Shown here: positions 27,314 through 34,545 of the stretch, piece by piece
Layout of the letters: the number at the start of each line of letters is the position of its first letter
Numbering within the stretch: position 1 is the stretch's first letter
Origin: Deltaproteobacteria bacterium
GTDB lineage: Bacteria; Desulfobacterota; GWC2-55-46; DRQE01
DNA length: 34,545 bases
Reading direction: 5' to 3'
NCBI GenBank assembly: GCA_023134165.1
Contig: JAGLUZ010000088.1
Span: forward strand, 1-34,545
The notes under the pieces: generated by a model
The model's input: the letters and a program-made list of their open reading frames with translations, nothing else
Database searches by the model: none
Told to the model about the DNA's origin: nothing
Made by a program: the position numbers and the translations under genes

Positions 27314-28519
27314 TTAACCGCCAGCGGCTCCAGCAAGAGAGAATATAGGCAAGTAAAGAGCCATAACAAGACCACCTACAACAATGCCAAGAAAGGCCAT
27401 TAGTAGTGGCTCAATGAGTGCGGTAAGTGAGGCAACTGCGGCGTCAACTTCATCCTCATAAAAGTCTGCGATCTTACCAAGCATATTATCAAGAGCACCA
27501 GTGGACTCACCAACTGTTATCATCTGGGTAACCATCCCTGGAAAAACCTTTGTTGCGGCCAGCGGCTCTGATAGGGTTTGCCCCTCACTTAGACTTTGAC
27601 GAGCCTTCATTATTGCATTTTCAATGACCTTGTTGCCAGCTGTCTTTGCAACAATCTCCAAGGCCTCAAGGATTGGAACTCCACTTGCCATCATTGTGCC
27701 AAGTGTGCGAGTAAATCTTGCAACAGCTGACTTTTTTAAGAGATCTCCAAAGACTGGCATCTTCAAGAAAAACCCATCCAAAACAAGCTGACCAGTGGCA
27801 GTTTTATACCACTTTTTTAGACCAAAAATAGTAGCACCTATGCCACCAAATATTACGTACCAATAATTACTCATTATATCACTTAAGTCGACAACAACCT
27901 GAGTTGGAGCTGGCAAGGCACTTCCAAAATCAGCAAACATACTCTCAAATATAGGGACAACAAAGACGAGAAGTCCTGTGACAACAAGACCAGCAATTGA
28001 GATAACAGCAGTTGGATAGGTAAGTGCGGCCTTTATCTCACCTTTAAGTTTCTCTGATTTTTCCATAAACTCAGAGAGTCTATTTAGGATTACGTCCAGA
28101 ATACCACCGACCTCTCCTGCGGCTACAAGGTTTACAAAGAGAGAATCAAAGATAACAGGGTGTCTTTTTAAGGCATCTGCAAAGGTGCTACCACCCTCAA
28201 CTGAGGCCTTTACTTCATAGAGGACCTTCTTAAATGGAGGTATCTCTTGCTGGCTCGCAAGTATCTCCAGACACTGCACTAGAGGGAGGCCTGCATCAAT
28301 CATAGTCGCAAACTGGCGGGTAAAGACAACAATGTCCTTGGTCTTTACCTTTGGACCAAAGCCTGGGATCTTAAGCTCAATAGAGCCAAGCCCCTTTTTC
28401 TCAGAAATAGAAGAAGTGGTAATTCCTTTCTGCCTAAGTGAGGCCGTTGCTTGAGCTAAATTGTCTGCTACGACCTGCCCCTTTACCCCGCCCCTTGCGG
28501 TATAAACAAAAGTTGCCAT
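27314..28519 (-). CDS. pilC: Type IV pilus inner-membrane platform protein PilC
   Basis: 401 aa; MATFVYTARGGVKGQV..., VFTRQFATMIDAGLPL, GEVGGIL and GESTGALDNML motifs. Confidence 0.95.
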   Translation of the reverse strand: MATFVYTARGGVKGQVVADNLAQATASLRQKGITTSSISEKKGLGSIELKIPGFGPKVKTKDIVVFTRQFATMIDAGLPLVQCLEILASQQEIPPFKKVLYEVKASVEGGSTFADALKRHPVIFDSLFVNLVAAGEVGGILDVILNRLSEFMEKSEKLKGEIKAALTYPTAVISIAGLVVTGLLVFVVPIFESMFADFGSALPAPTQVVVDLSDIMSNYWYVIFGGIGATIFGLKKWYKTATGQLVLDGFFLKMPVFGDLLKKSAVARFTRTLGTMMASGVPILEALEIVAKTAGNKVIENAIMKARQSLSEGQTLSEPLAATKVFPGMVTQMITVGESTGALDNMLGKIADFYEDEVDAAVASLTALIEPLLMAFLGIVVGGLVMALYLPIFSLAGAAGG

Positions 28520-28522
28520 CTA

Positions 28523-29767
28523 CTACCCCTTCCTTTGCGGAGCCGACCCTGGTCGCCTAAGAACTCCTGCATTTTGCAACATCTGCTTAAGCTCCTCAGG
28601 ATCAGAGCTTCTACCCATTGCCTCTTCCATTGAAATCTTTCTCTGAGTAAATAGATTCATAAGTGCTTGGTTCATTGTCTGCATGCCGTATTTTTGTTGA
28701 CCAACCTGCATCTGGGAATAAATCTGATGCACTTTATCCTCACGAATTAGATTTCTTATCGCCGAGTTTGGAACCATGACCTCAAGTACCATGGCGCGCC
28801 CTTTACCGTCTGCTGTTTTTGCAAGGAGCTGGGATAAAACACCTTCAAGGACAAAGGAAAGTTGAGCTCGTATCTGTGGTTGCTGATCTGATGAGAAAAC
28901 ATCAACAACTCTGTTTATGGTTTGAACGCATGAATTTGTGTGGAGCGTTGCAAAACAAAGATGACCAGTCTCGGCAATTGTTAAGGCTGTCTCAATTGTC
29001 TCTCTATCTCTAAGCTCTCCGAGGAGTACGACATCAGGGTCTTGCCTAAGGATTGCCTTTAGTGCGTTCTTAAAGGAATGAGTATCTGCGCCAACCTCTC
29101 TTTGATTAACAAGTGAGGTCTTTGATTGATGAAGATACTCAATTGGATCTTCAATGGTTATTATATGTTCTTGTCGCTCTAGATTTATCTGGTTTATAAT
29201 TGCCGCTAAGGTTGTGGATTTACCACTTCCTGTTGGTCCTGTTACAAGAATAAGTCCGCGTGGTTTCCTTGATAACTCTGTTACAACAGGAGGTAGCCCT
29301 AGCTCTGCCATATTTTTTATATCAAATGGAATTGCTCTAAATACACCTGCAACAGCACCTCGCTGGATAAAGAGATTACCCCTAAAACGGCTTACACCCT
29401 TGATACCAAAGGAGAAATCAAGCTCGTTATTTTCCTCAAAAACATGTTTTTGAGCATCCGTTAGGATTGCGTAACAAAGTTGCTTTGTCTCAACAGGTGT
29501 CATAGTTGGCACATTTAGAGGGGCAAGCTTGCCGTGTACACGAAACCTTGGAGGAGAGGACGCAGTTATATGGAGGTCTGAGCCGCCTTGATCAATTAGG
29601 CTACGCAAGAGAGTCTGGAGATCTATCTTCTTAGGTTGCGGTGGAACGGGCGCTCCAGCTGGTCTTTGTGGTGCTCCAGGCGCTCCAGGTGGTCTTTGTG
29701 GTGCTCCAGGCGCTCCAGGTGGTCTTTGTGGTGCTCCAGGTGGTCTTTGTGGTGGTGTTGCGTTCAT
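28523..29767 (-). CDS. pilT: Twitching-motility retraction ATPase PilT with Pro/Gly/Arg/Gln-rich N-terminal repeat
   Basis: GPTGSGKSTTLAAI Walker A, LGELRD Walker B, HTNS, AIRNLIRE. Confidence 0.95.
   Translation of the reverse strand: MNATPPQRPPGAPQRPPGAPGAPQRPPGAPGAPQRPAGAPVPPQPKKIDLQTLLRSLIDQGGSDLHITASSPPRFRVHGKLAPLNVPTMTPVETKQLCYAILTDAQKHVFEENNELDFSFGIKGVSRFRGNLFIQRGAVAGVFRAIPFDIKNMAELGLPPVVTELSRKPRGLILVTGPTGSGKSTTLAAIINQINLERQEHIITIEDPIEYLHQSKTSLVNQREVGADTHSFKNALKAILRQDPDVVLLGELRDRETIETALTIAETGHLCFATLHTNSCVQTINRVVDVFSSDQQPQIRAQLSFVLEGVLSQLLAKTADGKGRAMVLEVMVPNSAIRNLIREDKVHQIYSQMQVGQQKYGMQTMNQALMNLFTQRKISMEEAMGRSSDPEELKQMLQNAGVLRRPGSAPQRKG
29648..29752 (-). repeat. In-frame short tandem repeat encoding PQRPPGA(PGA)
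   Basis: Near-identical copies of CCACAAAGACCACCTGGAGC[A/G]CC(TGGAGCA) in the 5' end of pilT. Confidence 0.9.
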
Positions 29768-29888
29768 ATAGTATATTCCTTTTTGTCTTTATTAATAAAA
29801 TTAATATACCCTAAATATAAAAAAAATTCAAGAATATCAGAGTTTTTCACTAAAATAAAATAAAGGATTTTTTAAGATTATTCACACG

Positions 29889-31604
29889 TCACCTTGGTAA
29901 AACCCTAAGCACTTCATCAACTGTAGTTAAGCCTTCAGAGATCTTACCAATAGCACTTTCCATGAGAGTCTTTACGCCACCCTTCTTTGCAAGTTCTTCA
30001 ATCCCCCGAGCGGTTGCATTATTTAAAATAGCCTCTCTAATCTTCTCTGTTACTAGTATTCCCTCAAATATTGCAATGACCCCATTAAAGCCACTCTCAC
30101 CACAGGTTCCGCACCCCTTCCCGTACTTAAGGCTTGGCCTTAACCCTAGAGCTTGCTCCTCACTAAGGCCGAGTTTTTTTAAGGTTTCTTCAGTACAACT
30201 TGTATCATCGACAATACAATCAGTGCATATTTTTCTAAGCAGTTTTTGCGTAAGAATAAACCTTAGAAGGCTTGCAACTTTAAAGGTATCACTTGCCATC
30301 ACTGATAGTGCCATTGGAGCTGAGTATATGTCCAAAGAATTAATAGAGCTTAGGATAAGACAACCCTGAAGCGCACCTTCGAGGATAATATTACCAACCT
30401 CTTTAGTCTTAATATCGCTTACCATCACAACGTCTGGGAGGTGAGCAAGAACATTCTTTAGGGTTGTAGGAAAATCAAGATCACCAGAAGAATCTACCTC
30501 TACCTGACTGACCCCCTCTAGGCTTGAATAAACAGGATCTTCAACGGTCATGATATTTGTCTTTGGATTATTTAAATCTTTAAGAGCACCGTAGAGTGTT
30601 GTCTTTCTGCCACTTGGACCAGCACCTGAGATAAGTATGATTCCACAAGGTATCCTAAGTGCTGATTTAAATTGCTCTAAAAGGTCAGAGTCAAGGCCAA
30701 GGTCATTTAGGGAAAAGTTAAAAGCTTCTGGCTTTAAAAGTCGGCAGTGTATAACCTCACCAAACTTTGTTGGAAGAGCTGATAGCGAGTACTCGAATTC
30801 TTCACCGTCATCAAGACAAAGCTTAACTACAGCCTTCTTTTTGTCTTTTCCAACCTCAATATCAAGCTTACTCATAATCTTAAGACGCGCAGTAACAGCC
30901 TCACGAACTTTAAATGGCAACTCAAGAAGATCCCTAAGTACTCCGTCTATCTTATACCTAATACGAAAACTCTGCTCATAAGACTCAATATAAATATCAC
31001 TTGCTTTTTTCTTAAAACCCTCAACCAAGATATAATTAACGAGCTTTCTAAGAGATAATACGTCAATGTCCTCTGCATCGACAAAAGCTGTTAGGTCAAA
31101 GCCTGTGTCTTCTTCTGGGAGTAAACTTTCTTCCGCGGGCACCTCGTTAATGGGTTCAAAAAATTCTGCCTCTAGGGTATCCTTTACAAAGACATTATCA
31201 AGGGCTCTGACAATATCACTCTCAGATGCAACTGCAGTTTCAATATTATATCCAGTTAAAAATCTTATATCATCAAGAGCGAGCATATTGGAGGGATCTG
31301 CCATGGCAACAAGGAGAAGGTCATTTAAGAGAGAGATTGGCAAAACAAGGTATTTCCTACAAACCTCTTCTGGGACAAGCCTAAGAGTAGTTCCATCATA
31401 GAGCTCTGTACTTATACTAACTGTTGGAATTCCGTACTGTTTACTTAAAAAAACAGTTAGATCTTCTTCAGTTATAAAACCAAGTTTTGTGAGATTATAA
31501 CCGAGGCGACCACCTGTTTTCTCTTGGCCGTCAACTGCAAGTTGAAGTTGCTCTGGGTTAATTAGACTTTCTTTTATAAGTAAATCGCCTATTCTGTCAG
31601 CCAT
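29889..31604 (-). CDS. PilB/GspE-family ATPase homologue with degenerate nucleotide-binding motifs
   Basis: N-terminal MshEN-like domain (GRLGYNLTKLGFITEEDLTVFLSKQYGIP), secretion-ATPase core, CTDC...CGTC tetracysteine region; located in the pilB position. Confidence 0.85.
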   Translation of the reverse strand: MADRIGDLLIKESLINPEQLQLAVDGQEKTGGRLGYNLTKLGFITEEDLTVFLSKQYGIPTVSISTELYDGTTLRLVPEEVCRKYLVLPISLLNDLLLVAMADPSNMLALDDIRFLTGYNIETAVASESDIVRALDNVFVKDTLEAEFFEPINEVPAEESLLPEEDTGFDLTAFVDAEDIDVLSLRKLVNYILVEGFKKKASDIYIESYEQSFRIRYKIDGVLRDLLELPFKVREAVTARLKIMSKLDIEVGKDKKKAVVKLCLDDGEEFEYSLSALPTKFGEVIHCRLLKPEAFNFSLNDLGLDSDLLEQFKSALRIPCGIILISGAGPSGRKTTLYGALKDLNNPKTNIMTVEDPVYSSLEGVSQVEVDSSGDLDFPTTLKNVLAHLPDVVMVSDIKTKEVGNIILEGALQGCLILSSINSLDIYSAPMALSVMASDTFKVASLLRFILTQKLLRKICTDCIVDDTSCTEETLKKLGLSEEQALGLRPSLKYGKGCGTCGESGFNGVIAIFEGILVTEKIREAILNNATARGIEELAKKGGVKTLMESAIGKISEGLTTVDEVLRVLPR

Positions 31605-31762
31605 CAAAATGCCTCTGGTTACTTCATTTTTTCTGCTTTTATCACTTTACTATTTTATAGATTTACTTAAATATTGTCAAGGTTCAGAGGCTGTAACCAC
31701 CATATAATTAAGGAGTTTTTTATCTTTTTAATATGCACTAACTCTGTGGTAGTTTGCTAAGT

Positions 31763-31790
31763 TTGACACGCTTCCACAAACTTTGATACT
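31763..31790 (+). promoter_or_regulatory. Candidate sigma-70 promoter
   Basis: TTGACA (31763-31768), 16-nt spacer, GATACT (31785-31790), just before ATG at 31800. Confidence 0.5.
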
Positions 31791-31799
31791 ATTGCTTGT

Positions 31800-32054
31800 A
31801 TGGATAGCATCTACATTCTACTGCTCGGCGTAACACTCGCCGCCTTTGTTCTAAACCTTCCATTTGGGTATATGAGGACGAGTACAAAAAAATTCTCTGT
31901 GATGTGGTTCCTCTATATCCATCTGCCAATTCCGTTTATCTTTGTACTTAGAAAACTTGGCGGGCTTAGTTATAAGATTATACCAATCCTCGTCTTTGTT
32001 GCCCTCTTAGGCCAACTCCTTGGTGGCCGTTTTAACAAAAAAAGAATCTCCTAA
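31800..32054 (+). CDS. Small hydrophobic membrane protein of unknown function
   Basis: 84 aa with 2-3 hydrophobic segments. Confidence 0.65.
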   Translation: MDSIYILLLGVTLAAFVLNLPFGYMRTSTKKFSVMWFLYIHLPIPFIFVLRKLGGLSYKIIPILVFVALLGQLLGGRFNKKRIS

Positions 32055-32107
32055 AGAGCTTTATCTAAGAATATTTCATCTCATCAAAAAATTTCAAAAC
32101 AGAGTAA

Positions 32108-32611
32108 ATGGTAAAGAAGAAGAAAAAAAAGAATAAACGCGGCGACGGCCTTAAGAGTATAGCAAAGATACTTGGCCTTAGCTTTAAAGGTCTTGGTGTA
32201 AAGGAAAAAGTTGTAGAGCACTCTCTTGCAAGCACTTGGAGGCAAGCCGTTGGAGAGATGATTGCAAAAAAAACCAAACCCGGCAGGTTAATTGGCTCAA
32301 CTCTTTTTGTAAATGTCCTGAATTCTTCGTGGATGAATACGCTACTCTACGAAAAATCAGAACTAATTGAAAAACTGAATGCTACGCTTGGCAGGAAACA
32401 GATTAAGGATATTGTCTTTAGGACTGGGCCTGTGGAAAATACTACAGCAATACCAAGCCCCGAAAAAAGAGAAGTAGAAAGAATAAAAAGGCCGCTTAGT
32501 GCACTTGAAGAAGAGTTTATAGAGGAGACAACCTCAGAGCTGAAGGATGAAAAATTAAGAGAGCTTATTGCAAAAACAATGGCAAAAAGTAAAGAAACTT
32601 CAAGGCCTTAG
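32108..32611 (+). CDS. DUF721 / DciA-family protein
   Basis: W(R)QAVGEMIAKKTKPGRLIGSTLFVNVLNSSWMNTLLYEKSELIEKLN characteristic of DUF721; Lys-rich N-terminus. Confidence 0.8.
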   Translation: MVKKKKKKNKRGDGLKSIAKILGLSFKGLGVKEKVVEHSLASTWRQAVGEMIAKKTKPGRLIGSTLFVNVLNSSWMNTLLYEKSELIEKLNATLGRKQIKDIVFRTGPVENTTAIPSPEKREVERIKRPLSALEEEFIEETTSELKDEKLRELIAKTMAKSKETSRP

Positions 32612-33304
32612 AGAGGGTTTTTCCACTTCCACACTAAGCGAACAACCAGCCCCTGCCTCAATTAAAAAGAGTGACTTTTTTTCATTTAAACCATCAAGAA
32701 TTACGAGCCTTCCTGGGCTGATTTTGTTTTTAGCAAATTCCTCAAAGAGTTCCACTAACCTCTCAAGCGGAAAAATAAAATAAAGCCTACCAGTAGAGCC
32801 AATCAAATAAGCTGAGATTTTGAGAAGTTCCTCAAGAGTACCAGCAACCTCGGATCTTGCCAAAGCCCTTGATGAGTCAGGGCTTAGGCGTCCTGTGCCT
32901 TGTTTTTTGTAGGGTGGATTTGCAATCAGGCAATCAAAACTACCCCGTGGAAATTTACCGTAAAGAGAGCGCCAGTCACAATTAAGGAGGGCAACTCTAT
33001 CCTGCAAGTCATTGATTTTTAAATTTTTTTTTGATATTTGAAAGGTAGGATTATCAATCTCTATTCCAGTAATATTTAAATCTCGAAAACGCTCGGCGAG
33101 CATCAGCACTATTGCACCGATGCCCGTACCAAGCTCTATAACCCTTGAATTTTGTTGAAGAAAAGGAATGAATTTTGCAAGACTTACAGTATCTGAGGTT
33201 AATTGCTGCCCTGTTTTTCCATGAATCAAAGAAAAAGAACCAAGGCTATAAATACTTTCGTCATCCTGCAACTCAATGTTTTTATTAGCAATTTTCATTG
33301 CCAC
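32600..33304 (-). CDS. TrmN6/YfiC-like tRNA (adenine-N6) methyltransferase
   Basis: VIELGTGIGAIVLML, NPPYKKQGTGRLSPD, 234 aa. Confidence 0.8.
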   Translation of the reverse strand: MAMKIANKNIELQDDESIYSLGSFSLIHGKTGQQLTSDTVSLAKFIPFLQQNSRVIELGTGIGAIVLMLAERFRDLNITGIEIDNPTFQISKKNLKINDLQDRVALLNCDWRSLYGKFPRGSFDCLIANPPYKKQGTGRLSPDSSRALARSEVAGTLEELLKISAYLIGSTGRLYFIFPLERLVELFEEFAKNKISPGRLVILDGLNEKKSLFLIEAGAGCSLSVEVEKPSLRP

Positions 33305-33331
33305 CAGCCCAAAAAAAGTATCTCTGGGGAA

Positions 33332-34545
33332 TTAATCCCAAAGAGGATTAATAACAACACCAGAGAGAAGTTTTGGAAAAAAGTAGGTTGATTTCTGCGG
33401 CATAAGTAAGCCTGCATCGGAGATTTGCTTTACATCTTCAACACTTGTGGCATTCATTATAAAAGCCAATTGGTTTTCTTCGGCGTTTGCAAGCTCAATT
33501 GCCTCATCAGCATCCTTGACGTAAATGAGATTGGTTTTTTTCTCCTGCGCTTCGATACTAATACCGAGTAATTTTCCAAGAACAAGGGAGTGCAAAACCG
33601 TCACATCAAGAGCCTTATAAAGGCTCCCAATGCTATCGCCAAAGACCTTATCCATGACCTCTTTTCCCTTAAGCGTTAGGATTACGTAGCGGCTCTCGCC
33701 ATTCAAAGTGAGGCCAAGTTTGTTATGATCTTCCTCACCTATTTTCAGTTTTTCTAAAAATTCTGAGCGAACATAACTCTCATTTTTTTCTGTAAAATCA
33801 AGGACTTCCGTGTTGAAATATTCATCTAAAACTTTTAAGAAAGCTCCGCCAAGCTCGACATCTTTAAGGGCGTGTACGACCCTATGTGTGGGGTAAACCT
33901 CAAGGGTTTCATCCATTGGTGTTAGGTACATAAGGACTGATTCGTGAGGTAAATCAGGAGCTTCACCTGCCCCCTCAGCACGTTTTTTATTTCGGTAATT
34001 CAGTGCTGTTTCATAGCGGTGATGGCCGTCTGCGATATATAATTTTTTATCTTCCATTGCACTTGAAACGCCACTAATTACGGCTGGATCGTCAACAACC
34101 CAGAGCTTATTTAGCACCCCATCATCGCCGGTTACCTCTATCTGAGGAGGGCCGTTTAGAGCAGAATTGAAGTTATAAAGCACCCTCTCTTCGAGCGGTA
34201 AGTCCTTGGATTCATTGAATAAAGAGAAGATACAACTATAGTTAGTTTTGCATGTTTCCATAAGACTCAGGCGGTCCTTTTTTGGGCCAGATAAGGTTTT
34301 TTCGTGCGGGAATATGACCCCCTTGCCAAGTTCCTCAATCTTTACGCGGGCAATAAAACCCTTGCGTGATTTTGCCGCTCCGTCCTTGGTCTTGTAGCTC
34401 TGCTCATAATAGTAGAGCGACTCTTTTCCGTCGCGTTTAAGGCTCTCATCTTCGAGCCAATTCTGTAGCAATTCTGCTGAGCGGGAATATCTATCTGAGC
34501 CTGGATTATCATCAGCCTCAGTCTTGTTAAGTATTAATTTTACTA
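33332..34545 (-). CDS. DUF1015-family protein, N-terminus beyond the window edge
   Basis: The frame stays open upstream of the ORF-track start (VKLILNKTEADDNPGSDRYSRSAELLQNWLEDE...); LYIADGHHRYETALNYR and VHALKDV motifs typical of DUF1015. Confidence 0.85.
   Translation of the reverse strand, partial: VKLILNKTEADDNPGSDRYSRSAELLQNWLEDESLKRDGKESLYYYEQSYKTKDGAAKSRKGFIARVKIEELGKGVIFPHEKTLSGPKKDRLSLMETCKTNYSCIFSLFNESKDLPLEERVLYNFNSALNGPPQIEVTGDDGVLNKLWVVDDPAVISGVSSAMEDKKLYIADGHHRYETALNYRNKKRAEGAGEAPDLPHESVLMYLTPMDETLEVYPTHRVVHALKDVELGGAFLKVLDEYFNTEVLDFTEKNESYVRSEFLEKLKIGEEDHNKLGLTLNGESRYVILTLKGKEVMDKVFGDSIGSLYKALDVTVLHSLVLGKLLGISIEAQEKKTNLIYVKDADEAIELANAEENQLAFIMNATSVEDVKQISDAGLLMPQKSTYFFPKLLSGVVINPLWD

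Noticed and set aside
32108-32145. A8 tract in the Lys-rich start of the DciA-like gene as a phase-variable or slippage site
   Set aside because: A short homopolymer in a Lys-rich coding start is expected by composition; no supporting alternate frame product.
1-34545. CRISPR arrays, insertion sequences, prophage, tRNA/rRNA genes
   Set aside because: No spaced direct-repeat array, transposase or phage-structural ORF, or recognisable tRNA/rRNA sequence was seen on either strand; a tRNAscan/Infernal run would be needed to be certain.

Overview
The window is about 34.5 kb of a Gram-negative bacterial chromosome, almost all transcribed from the minus strand. It holds five blocks. (1) A partial secreted beta-helix protein, then membrane and TPR genes: two fused transporter-like/spermidine-synthase proteins, a TMTC-like TPR membrane protein and a kelch lipoprotein (1-8523). 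(2) A multiheme cytochrome locus (8899-16683). It has two paralogous hexaheme cytochromes whose CXXCH order and distal-His pattern match, from my recollection, the Geobacter nanowire cytochrome OmcS. It also has an NHL beta-propeller/OmpA fusion, a membrane-anchored NHL propeller, a TPR protein, and a divergent c7-type hexaheme cytochrome built from two triheme repeats. (3) A GrdB/PrdB-family gene interrupted by an in-frame TGA, best read as selenocysteine (U-x-x-C), next to a YHS/HMA copper-type P-type ATPase (16831-20590). (4) A type IV pilus operon, pilB-like-pilT-pilC-pilS-pilR-(GT-C/TPR protein)-pilA, with a consensus sigma-54 promoter before pilA (21347-31604). The PilB homologue has degraded Walker A and Walker B motifs, and the pilin is aromatic-rich. 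(5) Housekeeping genes: DciA/DUF721, a tRNA-type N6-adenine methyltransferase and a truncated DUF1015 protein. The best candidate for an exciting system is block 2: a putative OmcS-like extracellular cytochrome filament locus with its own propeller/OmpA partners, close to the type IV pilus genes. No CRISPR array, transposon, tRNA or rRNA was recognised.
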